Source: Mycobacterium scrofulaceum
GTDB lineage: Bacteria > Actinomycetota > Actinomycetes > Mycobacteriales > Mycobacteriaceae
Length of the DNA stretch: 50,323 bases
NCBI RefSeq assembly: GCF_001667885.1
Contig: NZ_LZJW01000109.1
Span: 1 to 50,323, forward strand
Direction: 5' to 3'
The translations under genes and the position numbers were made by a program. Position 1 is the stretch's first letter. The number at the start of each line of letters is the position of its first letter. The notes beneath the pieces were generated by a model, which saw nothing but the letters and a program-made list of their open reading frames with translations, was not told the origin of the DNA and searched no databases. Positions 14,414 through 22,675 of the stretch are shown here, piece after piece.

Positions 14414-16816
14414 TCATCCCTCCCGCGATGCGGCAAGTTCCGCAGCTCGGTCTCTAATTCGCTTTGAGGGGTGGCTTCCTTGAAGTTCGCTTACTACGGC
14501 CCGTACCTCGGCGGGAATATTCGCCATACCCGCCAGTGCGCTCAGGGTTCGGAGTGGAACGTCGACCCCGTCGTCACGCAGCAGCTCCGCCAGTCGGCTC
14601 GTGGCGATGTCTGCATTGGCCGACGCTCGGTCGGCGGTCCGCGAGAGTGCCCGAATCACCTCTGCACGGACGTTGGGGTTGCCGTCATGGCTTAGCTGGA
14701 CGGCGAGCGTCTGGATCCAACTAGCGTCTGATCGTTCGGAGAAACTGCTAAGAGTCACAGCCGCCGCCTCGACAGCGGTTGGCTCTTGCCGTGAGATCAG
14801 ACGCGCTGTGTAAGTGAAGGCCTCGTCGTCCGAGATGAAGCGGTGTGCGAATCCAAACCGCAATGCTGATGGATAAGGGGTGAAAGTAACATCGGGGGCA
14901 ACCCACGGGACTTCGGGCTGTTCAATTGCTGCCTTCATCCGTTCCCTGTATTCGCCAACGACGCCGGAAGGTACAGAAACACGGGATGCTGGCATCGCAT
15001 CGAATCCCAGCGAGCGGTCGGAGCGGGGTATTTCCGCATTTGTCAGAAAATCAAGAACGAACGCCCACATAGCAGCGTCTGCATCCGGAATAAATGACAA
15101 CGCGGTAGATGCAACTTGCGAGGCGACGACCACTCCCCGTCGATAACGATGCCGCTCGGCTTCAGCAGCAATAGTTCGCATCTCCTTCGCTGCTATCTCG
15201 AAGATTCTGACTGCCTCTTCGATGGGCGGATTCGTCTGTTGGCGCAGACGGTAATTAAGCCTATCCGCGGCCCAATTGAGTGAATCGCCAGTCTCCGGTG
15301 GTGGATCAGCAGGTATCTCAAGTGCACGTTGCACAGCGTCCACGGTGAAAGACCCGATGAGGGTGCTATTTTCAGCGACCAAGCTTCGCCAATCGGCGCG
15401 TACTCCGTCGGAGACATCGGCCCATACAATCCGTCTAACGATGTCCGCAAACATCCTGTCCCAGAGCTCATCCTGGAGTCCCCTGAGGCGGGCTTGTTCG
15501 AGCAGGCGCTCAGCAACGAGCGAGGAGGCGCCTGCGGTGCCGCCGAGCGCGGCGGCCGCAACCCATGCTTCTCCGTAGCGCGAAGAGGCGATTTGCGATG
15601 AACCGGGCGCTAGCGCAGGACCGCCATCGTTGATCAATTGCAGGACTCCAGAGAGCGCAACCTCTGCCTCTGCTCGGGGTAGCAGGTCCGCGCCCGCGGA
15701 CAGAACAAGTAATTCGACATCTCGGATACTGCTGTCAGGCAACCGATTTGAGATTATCTGACGGCAGTCAATCGCAATCGCATCTAGGGGACCCCCACTG
15801 AGCATCCGATTGAGTAGGAGCGAAAGTTCCTTCTCGGATTCGGAGTGTCGAAGGAGTCGCACGCAGGCGGCCGCGTCGGGACGGCGCAGGCTTGGCAGTG
15901 AATTAACCAGTCGCATCATGGCAAGCTGCTTGCGATACGAGTACGCCGCCTTATGGCTTAGGCGCTCTAACGCTAGTGTCTGGAAATATAGATCGGGATC
16001 GCTACGGCTCCATGTAGTCACGATATTGCGTTGCAGTTGAGAGGAGTACAGGTCGTTTAGCCAGCGACCGTACTCGTCCGCTGCGCCGCAGGCGATATTC
16101 AGGTAGGCCTCTGACCAGCCGTAGACGCGTGAATGGTCATTCCCTGTCTTGTCGCTATGAAGTATCTGGTCAGCGCCTATGCCGCCTGGCACGAGACTCC
16201 ACACGGATTGGCGCAGCGCCATCACAATTCGATCGACCACCACAGATGAAGTGGCATCGGAAATTTCACTCAGCACAAAGTCGCATTCGGAGGAATCGAC
16301 TCCGGTCAACTCATCAAGGCATGTGGCGACATCGCTAAGAAACTGATGCCCCCGGTCTCGGCGCCGGAGCGCTCGTTGGGCCAACAATGCCGCACGTATC
16401 AGGCGGCTTGGAGAGTCTTGTTCTTGCAGCCTCGCTAGCGCCGACTCCAGAACTTGTTCACAAAGCCCGTATCGATCGCCACCAGCGATGTAAGGGCTGA
16501 TCACGACGGCCAAGCTGCCAATTTTGGCAAGGTCATCTGTCAGCGCCTCATCGAGCAAATATTCTGTTAGTCCTTCGACACCGGCGTTCCCGTCGGTTCC
16601 GTAGATCATTCGATCAACGTGTCGAAGGGCCGAGTCGGGCTCAGCACGAGAATCTGCATCGGATGGGAAGATTTGCGGGCGCGCCCAGGCGGGCCTGAAC
16701 CCCGAAAGCAGACCCGCGAGGTCTGCCTCGGGGCGAGGTGCGACCCGCGGGTCGCCCTCGAAGGCTGGCCCGATCTCTGTCGGGATCAATGCAGCTACCA
16801 GCCATGCCAAGTTCAT
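14414..16816 (-). CDS. 800-residue all-helical HEAT/ARM-like repeat protein
   Basis: An uninterrupted 800-residue frame, ATG at 16816. It is almost entirely predicted helix. The C-terminal quarter shows HEAT-like pairs (IQTLAVQLSHDGNPNVRAEV then LAELLRDDGVDVPLRTLSAL then HPSKRIRDRAAEL). I see no P-loop, nuclease, TIR, protease or membrane motif. It is downstream of, and on the same strand as, the alpha/beta hydrolase gene (101-bp gap), so the two are probably one operon. A repeat scaffold paired with an enzyme is a common plan in defence modules, the scaffold sensing or binding and the enzyme acting. I do not recognise the family. Confidence 0.78.
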   Translation of the reverse strand: MNLAWLVAALIPTEIGPAFEGDPRVAPRPEADLAGLLSGFRPAWARPQIFPSDADSRAEPDSALRHVDRMIYGTDGNAGVEGLTEYLLDEALTDDLAKIGSLAVVISPYIAGGDRYGLCEQVLESALARLQEQDSPSRLIRAALLAQRALRRRDRGHQFLSDVATCLDELTGVDSSECDFVLSEISDATSSVVVDRIVMALRQSVWSLVPGGIGADQILHSDKTGNDHSRVYGWSEAYLNIACGAADEYGRWLNDLYSSQLQRNIVTTWSRSDPDLYFQTLALERLSHKAAYSYRKQLAMMRLVNSLPSLRRPDAAACVRLLRHSESEKELSLLLNRMLSGGPLDAIAIDCRQIISNRLPDSSIRDVELLVLSAGADLLPRAEAEVALSGVLQLINDGGPALAPGSSQIASSRYGEAWVAAAALGGTAGASSLVAERLLEQARLRGLQDELWDRMFADIVRRIVWADVSDGVRADWRSLVAENSTLIGSFTVDAVQRALEIPADPPPETGDSLNWAADRLNYRLRQQTNPPIEEAVRIFEIAAKEMRTIAAEAERHRYRRGVVVASQVASTALSFIPDADAAMWAFVLDFLTNAEIPRSDRSLGFDAMPASRVSVPSGVVGEYRERMKAAIEQPEVPWVAPDVTFTPYPSALRFGFAHRFISDDEAFTYTARLISRQEPTAVEAAAVTLSSFSERSDASWIQTLAVQLSHDGNPNVRAEVIRALSRTADRASANADIATSRLAELLRDDGVDVPLRTLSALAGMANIPAEVRAVVSELQGSHPSKRIRDRAAELAASREG

Positions 16817-16917
16817 AGATTACCTATCGACACAATTCTGTGGCCGTCTTTGTCACGGCGACGGCTACGGATACCCATATGCCCGGCCCCATTCAATGCT
16901 GCGCTCGATCATAGTGG

Positions 16918-17886
16918 TCATGAGCCCCTATTCGAAGCGCGTCTATCTCGGTCCAGTTGTTCCCGGACTTTTGTTCGATTATATGAGATATCAATTAGCT
17001 TGTTCTCAACCCATGTAACTTGCTCGTATGATGCCGTTGTTGGCTTCACAATTTTTGAATGCCCTGTGCTAAATGGATGCCGCTGTTTGTGAAAGACACC
17101 ATAAGTCGCACTTTTACGGCCGACCACGCAGTCGTGTTCCCCATAGGCAGCATAAATTGGCAGCATGTAAGCGCGATTGCCACGACGGTCCAAATCGGTA
17201 GTATCTACATTACTGTCGAAGAATTCATGGATATCGGACTGGTACTTAGCTCCCCGCCAAAGATAGCGGATCTCAATTACTGCTGGCCACGCAAAACGCA
17301 CTGCCCATTTTGACCCTTTAAGCGGGGAAGCGAAGTGCAGTAGGCCGGCTAATCTTTTGACCGAGTCCGGTTCCTGTGAGTATTGCTGCAAATAAATGCG
17401 AACGGCGTCTTTTGCTATCAACCCTCCAAGGCTATGAGCTATTAAGAAAACCTGGTCATAGATTCCTTGGAGTTCAACGATGCAGCGCGCCAGTTCCTCG
17501 GCCACCTGTGGCACAGACGGACGAACTCTTAAGTAACGACGCCTTCCACTGAAATAGTCGAAGACCGCTACATCCGGTGTTACCCCGTAGGTGCTTTCGA
17601 ACATGCGCTTCGGGAATTCTCCCCATGTTAAGTAACCATCGCCGTTCAGACCGTGTACAAATACGACTACTGAATCCGTCCTCGGTGGAAGCATGCGCAG
17701 GTGCAGCGCCGCTCGGCATAGCTCGAATGAAACCGGCGCAAAGACTAGCTGCGGCATGACCTTGAACCGCGTCAGTCGATCAGCTCCCGGCCGGGGAGGG
17801 AGGATGTCCTGGGCCGGGGCATCGAGCGCTGATGGGGGCCTGTCAGGACCGCCCGGCGGTATGTTCTGATCAGAGGTCTCCGACAT
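16918..17886 (-). CDS. Alpha/beta hydrolase (DUF676/PGAP1-like serine esterase)
   Basis: 322 residues from the ATG at 17886. After a Pro-rich 35-residue lead, the fold starts with VVVFVHGLNGDGYLTWG (oxyanion HG) near residue 75. The complete catalytic triad is visible: Ser152 in IAHSLGG, Asp252 in YGEHDCVVG, His276 in GHSKIVKP. No signal peptide, so it should be cytoplasmic. This subgroup of HGLxG/AHSLGG hydrolases is often found alone or fused to NTPase, NACHT or repeat domains in prokaryotic defence loci. The coding stretch from about 16950 to 17700 is distinctly A+T-rich for this genome, showing foreign origin. It is the first gene of a unit with the HEAT-like protein. Lipid or acyl-ester substrate is inferred. 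Confidence 0.85.
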   Translation of the reverse strand: MSETSDQNIPPGGPDRPPSALDAPAQDILPPRPGADRLTRFKVMPQLVFAPVSFELCRAALHLRMLPPRTDSVVVFVHGLNGDGYLTWGEFPKRMFESTYGVTPDVAVFDYFSGRRRYLRVRPSVPQVAEELARCIVELQGIYDQVFLIAHSLGGLIAKDAVRIYLQQYSQEPDSVKRLAGLLHFASPLKGSKWAVRFAWPAVIEIRYLWRGAKYQSDIHEFFDSNVDTTDLDRRGNRAYMLPIYAAYGEHDCVVGRKSATYGVFHKQRHPFSTGHSKIVKPTTASYEQVTWVENKLIDISYNRTKVREQLDRDRRASNRGS

Positions 17887-18090
17887 CAACAGAGGATGCT
17901 ACTGGCTGTCCACTGCGAGAATTCAAACTTTCCAACGGGCGCGCCCCGACGCTGCCGCGTCGCCGCTGAGGCCAGAGCAGATCACCAAGCTGCGGACCCT
18001 GTTCGGCGTCGACTCGCCCGTCGGCTGCCTGGGGTGAACCAGTCCCGATGCCGCCCACGATGCGCTGGTGAACGCTGGCACATACTTAGA

Positions 18091-18111
18091 GAGATCGCAC
18101 ACGGATCGCAC
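18091..18111. promoter_or_regulatory. Candidate integrase/Xis arm-type sites, right end
   Basis: Two direct copies of the decamer motif (18091-18100 GAGATCGCAC and 18102-18111, one mismatch at the front) with 11-bp pitch, matching the pair at 4291-4311. They lie 55 bp inside the right core. Confidence 0.45.
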
Positions 18112-18165
18112 GAACCGCCGACCTGAAACCCTCAAAAACGCCCTCTGACCAGCCGATACATGCCT

Positions 18166-18186
18166 GTGCCCCCGGCAGGATTCGAA
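18166..18186. other. attR core within tRNA-Arg
   Basis: Right copy of the 21-bp direct repeat, covering the 3' acceptor strand and T-arm of tRNA-Arg(CCT). The tRNA remains intact because the element supplies the replaced 3' end. Confidence 0.9.
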
Positions 18187-18239
18187 CCTGCGACACCGGC
18201 TTTAGGAGAGCCGTGCTCTATCCCCTGAGCTACGAGGGC
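18167..18239 (-). tRNA. tRNA-Arg (anticodon CCT)
   Basis: On the minus strand a complete 73-base cloverleaf folds: acceptor stem GCCCTCG/CGGGGGC with one G-U pair, D-arm GCTC/GAGC, anticodon arm CGGCT-CTCCTAA-AGCCG with anticodon CCT, T-arm GCAGG-TTCGAAT-CCTGC, discriminator A. CCA is not encoded. It serves as the attachment site for the element and lies 40 bases downstream of the F420-type oxidoreductase gene. Confidence 0.96.
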
Positions 18240-18279
18240 GGACCGCCTGAGCTTACCGGCCGCTTGCGCACCGACGGGC

Positions 18280-19098
18280 TCAGCGCAGCTCCGCGATGAC
18301 CTTCGCGAAGTTCTTGATGTGGTTGTCCTGCACGGTGACGGACGTGACGCCGTACTTCTCGCGGTAGAAGTTCAGCCTGTCGGCCATCTCGCGGGGCGTC
18401 CCGCTGAGCACCGAGGTCTGCTCGAGCAACTCCTCGTCCGAGAGCTCCGGGGCGTATTGCCGGGTCATCCTCAGGTCGGGCATGGTCTCGCCTTCGGCCG
18501 GCAGGGCGGTGATCGCCAGGTTCAACTCCAGCGAGTCGAATCGGTCGCCGGCGGCCTTGCGGACGAACTCGATGCGCTCGGTCAGCGGGTCGTCGGCCTC
18601 TTTGACCCGCGAGCCGGTCAGCCCGATGATGTGGGCGTGCTGGGCGGCAATCGTCAGCACCCGGTCGCCGTTGCCGGCGATGAGGATCGGCGTCTTCGGG
18701 TGCTGCTCCTCGAGATAGACCGTCATGTGCTTGAGGTAGTCGACCCGGGCGCCCGCGCTGGGATACGGCAGCTCGGCCGCCTCGAATTCCTCGCGCACAT
18801 AGCCGGTTCCAAGGCCGATCTCGAGACGACCGTCGCTCAGTTTGTCCAAGTCGCCGAGGTCCCGGCTGAGCAGGGCCGGCTTGTAGAACGCCGCATTGAG
18901 GACATACATGCTGAGCTTGAGTCTCGTGGTGACCATGGCGGCCGCGGTCAGCGCGGCGATCGGCGAGGCCGCACCCAAATGGTCTGGCACACAAAGAATG
19001 TCGAATCCGACATCTTCGGCGCGCTTCACCTTCTCGACGAATGCCTCGCGCGACCTGACGAAGCGCATGCTAATTCCGAAACGAAAATCCTTGGCCAC
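18280..19098 (-). CDS. LLM-class F420-dependent oxidoreductase (luciferase-like)
   Basis: 272 residues. The luciferase-like TIM-barrel is recognisable from FRFGISMRF at the start, the ILCVPDHLG segment near residue 37, LEIGLGTGYVREEFE near residue 94, and LIAGNGDRVLTIAAQHAHIIGL near residue 140. I chose the GTG at 19098 because GGAG lies six bases before it; two TTG codons upstream overlap the spacer. Members of this mycobacterial subgroup use reduced F420 rather than FMN. The gene ends 40 bases before tRNA-Arg. Substrate unknown. The adjacent upstream gene encodes enzymes that act on gamma-glutamyl bonds, the linkage in the F420 tail. Confidence 0.85.
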   Translation of the reverse strand: MAKDFRFGISMRFVRSREAFVEKVKRAEDVGFDILCVPDHLGAASPIAALTAAAMVTTRLKLSMYVLNAAFYKPALLSRDLGDLDKLSDGRLEIGLGTGYVREEFEAAELPYPSAGARVDYLKHMTVYLEEQHPKTPILIAGNGDRVLTIAAQHAHIIGLTGSRVKEADDPLTERIEFVRKAAGDRFDSLELNLAITALPAEGETMPDLRMTRQYAPELSDEELLEQTSVLSGTPREMADRLNFYREKYGVTSVTVQDNHIKNFAKVIAELR

Positions 19099-19127
19099 CA
19101 ACAACTCCGTTCAACAGATGAGGACAA

Positions 19128-20183
19128 TTACCAGGTTCGAGCCGCTTCCGCCAGGCCGTGCACCAGGGCGCTGGTGACCGGTGACAGGCCGTCGCCGCCG
19201 GGCAGCGGGCTGCGCGGGCTGATGCCGCGGACGCGCGGGGACAGCTCCAGCTGAGTACCGCCGTCGCGCACCCGGTTGACCGGATTGCCCGGATGCAGCC
19301 CCCGCAACTCCGGCGGGATGTCCTCGAGGTCGGTGATCACCTGATAGCCGGTCAACTGAATGTGCCGGGCCAGGTGCGCGGCCAAGGCGCGGTTGCGGCC
19401 GCCGGCCAGCAGCTGGGTGCTCCGCCCGATGCGGCCGTAGCCGTGCAGCGACACCGCCACATCGACATGATCGAGGAATTCGGCGAGCCGTGGTGACTCG
19501 GCCGGGTCGAACGACGCCGACGGCAGGTGGTGCGGGTAGCGGTCGGGGTGGCGCAGCACGTACACCGACGCTCCGGCGGCGTCCGCGGCCCGTTCGGCGA
19601 TCACGTCGGTCATCTCCTCCAGCCCTCCACCGTGGATGGCGAGAAAGCCGAAGCGCGACCGTAATCGACTGACCTCGCTGATCCCTGGCTCGCTCAGCAA
19701 CGCTGAAAGCGATTGCGGCGCAGGGCCCGACGTCGGCGCACGGCGCGGCCAGCCCGAGGGATCCCAGCGCCGCAAGAAGTCGATCCAGCGTTGCGGCAAC
19801 CCGTGCTGCACGGCGCCGTCGATGATTTTGGGCAGGTAACCCGGCCGGGGCGGACCCGGTGTCACCCGGTGGTCGATGTAGACCCAGGCCGGCGACGCCC
19901 CGTCGTCGGTGTGCACGGTCAGCCGGTCCCGCCGGTAGCGCACCGGCACGCCCTCGGCGCTATCGAGGGTCGCCAGGTCGCCGTCGGAGATCTGCCAGAT
20001 CACGCCATGCACCTGATTGCCGGCGAATGGTTCGACAGTGGCGACGCCGCGCTGGTTGATCAGCCAGTCGTGATCGGACAGGACGGCCGGGCGCGGATCG
20101 GCGGCGTCGGGACAACGCAGCGCCATCTGCCTGACGCACAGGTTCGAGCCATATGCGAAGTAGGCGTGCCGGCGGCCCGGCAT
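19128..20183 (-). CDS. Fusion: gamma-glutamylcyclotransferase-like + poly-gamma-glutamate hydrolase-like
   Basis: 351 residues. Residues about 1-125 form a gamma-glutamylcyclotransferase-like domain (FAYGSNL near residue 10, GVIWQISDGDLATLDSAEG in the middle). Residues about 165-351 match the poly-gamma-glutamate hydrolase family (zinc-dependent, YjqB/DUF867): FLAIHGGGLEEMTD with candidate His/Glu ligands, VSLHGYG, and LLAGGRNRALA. Both halves act on gamma-glutamyl bonds. There is no signal peptide, so an internal substrate is likely. One candidate is the poly-gamma-glutamate tail of coenzyme F420, given the neighbouring F420-dependent enzyme; glutathione is not made by mycobacteria. This substrate idea is inference. 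Confidence 0.82.
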   Translation of the reverse strand: MPGRRHAYFAYGSNLCVRQMALRCPDAADPRPAVLSDHDWLINQRGVATVEPFAGNQVHGVIWQISDGDLATLDSAEGVPVRYRRDRLTVHTDDGASPAWVYIDHRVTPGPPRPGYLPKIIDGAVQHGLPQRWIDFLRRWDPSGWPRRAPTSGPAPQSLSALLSEPGISEVSRLRSRFGFLAIHGGGLEEMTDVIAERAADAAGASVYVLRHPDRYPHHLPSASFDPAESPRLAEFLDHVDVAVSLHGYGRIGRSTQLLAGGRNRALAAHLARHIQLTGYQVITDLEDIPPELRGLHPGNPVNRVRDGGTQLELSPRVRGISPRSPLPGGDGLSPVTSALVHGLAEAARTW

Positions 20184-21410
20184 TTAGCCGGTCACCGTCA
20201 GCCAGATGAGCACCACGTTAAGCAGACTAATCATTACGCCGACGCCCCAGCCAATAACCGTCGTGACGCGATGATTGGTGTCGTCGCCCATCAGCTGACG
20301 GTCACTGGTCAGCTTTACCAGGGGAAGGACCGCAAACGGTATCCCGAACGACAGCACGACCTGGGAGAGCACCAGGGCGCGCGTGGGGTCGAACCCGAAC
20401 GCGAGGATCACCAGCGCGGGGCACACGGTGATCAAGCGGCGCACCAGCATCGGAATCCTGCGGTGCAGCAGGCCCTGCATGATCATGGCGCCGGCGTAGG
20501 CGCCCACCGACGACGAGGCCAGCCCGGACGCCAGCAACCCGACGGCGAAGAGCACCGCGATGGCGGGGCCCAGGGTGTGGTGGATCGCGGAGTACGCGCC
20601 CTCGATGGACGCGCTGATGTCGCGGTGCTGCAGGTTGATCGCGGCGACCAGCAGCATCGCGGCGTTCACCGTCCCCGCCACGGCCATTGCCAGCACGACG
20701 TCCAACCGGGTCACCCGCAGCAGCAGGCGTCGATGCGAGCCCTGGGCGGGATGCCCATGGCGGTCGAGCACCAGCCCGGAATGCATGTACACCGCGTGCG
20801 GCATCACCGTGGCACCCAGGATGGCGGCGGCAAGCAGCACGCTCTCGGTGCCCCGGAATCGCGGCACCAGCCCGCCGAGCACGGCGTCGGGCGGCGGCGT
20901 TTTCACGAAGAAGCTGGCCGCGAACCCGACGGCGATGACCAGCAGCAGTCCGGTGATGACGCGCTCGAAGATGATCTGGCCGCGCCGGTCCTGGATGGCC
21001 AACAGCAGCAGGGACACCGCCCCGGTGATGACCCCGCCGAGCAGCAGCGGCAAGCCGAACAGGATTCGCAAGGCTATTGCGCCGCCGACGATTTCGGCCA
21101 TGTCCGTCGCGATCGCCACTAGTTCGGCCTGAGCCCAGTAGACCAGCCGGACCGGGCGGCTCATCCGCTTGCCGATGGCCGCGGGCAACGAGCGTCCGGT
21201 CACCAGGCCGAGCTTGGCCGACAGATATTGCACCAGGCCGGCCAGCGCGTTGGCCACGACGATCACCCACAGCAGCAGGTACCCGAACTGTGCGCCGGAA
21301 CTGACGTTGGCGGCGACGTTGCCCGGATCGACATAGGCGATCGCCGCGACGAAGGCAGGCCCGAGCAGATACCAGCTGCTCTTCAGCGTGGCCTGGCTGC
21401 TCTCCGTCAA
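20184..21410 (-). CDS. mntH: Nramp-family divalent metal transporter MntH
   Basis: 408 residues with the expected eleven hydrophobic segments. The metal-binding signatures of Nramp transporters are present: AYVDPGNVAAN in the first helix and MPHAVYMHSG in helix six. It imports Mn2+ (also Fe2+ and others) by proton symport across the inner membrane. The start is a TTG at 21410 preceded by GAGGG. The order mntH followed by the two oxidoreductases and pstS matches the M. tuberculosis Rv0924c region. The gene abuts the upstream end of the gamma-glutamyl fusion gene with no gap, so the two may be cotranscribed. Confidence 0.94.
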   Translation of the reverse strand: MTESSQATLKSSWYLLGPAFVAAIAYVDPGNVAANVSSGAQFGYLLLWVIVVANALAGLVQYLSAKLGLVTGRSLPAAIGKRMSRPVRLVYWAQAELVAIATDMAEIVGGAIALRILFGLPLLLGGVITGAVSLLLLAIQDRRGQIIFERVITGLLLVIAVGFAASFFVKTPPPDAVLGGLVPRFRGTESVLLAAAILGATVMPHAVYMHSGLVLDRHGHPAQGSHRRLLLRVTRLDVVLAMAVAGTVNAAMLLVAAINLQHRDISASIEGAYSAIHHTLGPAIAVLFAVGLLASGLASSSVGAYAGAMIMQGLLHRRIPMLVRRLITVCPALVILAFGFDPTRALVLSQVVLSFGIPFAVLPLVKLTSDRQLMGDDTNHRVTTVIGWGVGVMISLLNVVLIWLTVTG

Positions 21411-21577
21411 CGTGTCGCCCTCGATTCATACGGCCGAATAAGAAAGTGAGGTTAGCCGAATACTCGTCGCGGACCGTAGGACACCCACGATTCGGCCACG
21501 TCTCCCCGGGCGGGCGGCGACGGCCTGCCGCCTGGGCCCAGCGACCCGACCGGTTCTATACCCGCGGGTGCGGCCGG

Positions 21578-22654
21578 CTACTCGGGCAGGTAGAGCCCCT
21601 TGCCGGTGATCAGCGGCAGATCGAGCGTCGTCACGATTCCCGGCTCCGCGGCCACCACCGCGGGGATCGCGTTGACCACCCGCATCGCGGTGGCGACCAG
21701 CCCGGCGTGGTTGTGGTCGCCCTTGCGGCTGCTCAGGCAGACGTCCATGGCGTAGGACGGCTCGCCGGTGATCTCGATGCGGTAGGACCCGCCGTGCTGA
21801 GCCGGCTGTGGCCACTCGGGGCACAGGTCCTCGCGCAGACGGGTGACGTGCTCGAGGACGACGACGGGGTCGCCGTTGACCATGCCGAACACCTCGAAGC
21901 GCAGCGCTGCGGCGCTGCCCTTCGGGATATGCCCCGACGCGATGTCGAAGTCCTCGGGCGCCGGGACGCGCACATACTCCTGCGCGACCGAGTCGAGCGA
22001 GATGCCCAGGCCCGCCGCCAGCTGGCGCACCACCGATCCCCACGCCAGGCTGAGCACGCCGGGCTGCAGCAGCATCGGGATCTCGTCGAGCGGCTTCCCG
22101 AAACCCATCACGTCGAACATGACGGCGGCGCTGTCATAGGTCGCGTAGTCGACGATCTCCATGCAGCGAATCTGCTGGATATTCTGACAGGTGCCGGCCA
22201 GCGCCATCGGCAGCAGGTCGTTGGCGAAGCCGGGATCGATCCCGTTCACATATACGCTCGAACTGCCTTCCCGCGCAGCGTCTTCGATGGGCTTGATGAG
22301 CTCGTCGGGGATGACCTCCCAGGGGTATTGCAAGAAGACCGGGCCGCTTCCGACGATGTTGATTCCGGCCGCCAGCACGCGCCGGTAGTCCTCCAGCGCC
22401 TCGGGCAACCGGTTGTCGGCGAGCGCGTTGTAGACCGCGCACTGCGGTCCGGTGGCCAGCACGGCGTCCAGGTCAGTGCTGGCCAGCACCCCGGTCGATT
22501 CGGGAAGGCCGGCGAGCTCTGCCGCGTCCTTGCCGGCCTTTGCCTCCGATGACACCCAGACGCCTCTGAGTTCGAACTCCGGGTTGGTGATGAGCGCTCG
22601 CAATGCGTGGACGCCGACGTTGCCGGTGCCCAATTGGACGACGGGGATTGCCAT
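21578..22654 (-). CDS. Dihydrodipicolinate reductase-like NAD(P)-binding oxidoreductase
   Basis: 358 residues, the same length as Rv0926c in M. tuberculosis. The N-terminal Rossmann motif VVQLGTGNVGVHALRAL (about residues 5-21) and the later VYVNGIDPGFANDLLPMA are typical of the mycobacterial DapB-like/amine dehydrogenase-like family. No experimentally known substrate that I am sure of. The gene lies 21 bases after the upstream SDR on the same strand, so they form an operon. Confidence 0.85.
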   Translation of the reverse strand: MAIPVVQLGTGNVGVHALRALITNPEFELRGVWVSSEAKAGKDAAELAGLPESTGVLASTDLDAVLATGPQCAVYNALADNRLPEALEDYRRVLAAGINIVGSGPVFLQYPWEVIPDELIKPIEDAAREGSSSVYVNGIDPGFANDLLPMALAGTCQNIQQIRCMEIVDYATYDSAAVMFDVMGFGKPLDEIPMLLQPGVLSLAWGSVVRQLAAGLGISLDSVAQEYVRVPAPEDFDIASGHIPKGSAAALRFEVFGMVNGDPVVVLEHVTRLREDLCPEWPQPAQHGGSYRIEITGEPSYAMDVCLSSRKGDHNHAGLVATAMRVVNAIPAVVAAEPGIVTTLDLPLITGKGLYLPE

Positions 22655-22675
22655 GACGGCTCCTTAGCGTGGGGG

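Larger units (their letters stand above)
4151..18186. mobile_element. 14.0-kb integrative element (phage-satellite-like) in tRNA-Arg(CCT)
   Basis: Bounded by 21-bp direct repeats, one of them inside the intact tRNA-Arg gene. Contents in order: tyrosine integrase, terminator, excisionase-like protein, DUF2742 protein, a replication-type protein, a chain of very small overlapping genes, an HNH-like zinc protein, small unknown proteins, a PIN-domain protein, a terminase-small-subunit candidate, then leftward genes ending with a helical-repeat protein and an alpha/beta hydrolase. No portal, capsid, protease, tail, lysin or large terminase is visible, so it cannot make particles alone. An integrase, DUF2742 and small terminase resemble the phiRv1/phiRv2 backbone as I recall it. 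I read it as a satellite or degraded prophage carrying cargo genes. Confidence 0.9.

Noticed and set aside
16619..17092. Rightward ORF spanning the gap between the hydrolase and HEAT-like genes
   Set aside because: It runs antisense to the ends of both genes and has no coherent composition or motif; both leftward genes are uninterrupted.
19713..21122. Long rightward open frame (469 codons) opposite the gamma-glutamyl fusion and mntH
   Set aside because: His/Arg/Gln/Gly-rich composition without domains; it is a shadow of the leftward genes, which have clear family motifs.
20302..21429. Second leftward open frame (375 codons) over mntH in another phase, with an ATG start
   Set aside because: Arg/Ala/Gly-rich with no membrane helices. 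The MntH frame has all Nramp motifs, so its TTG start is preferred.
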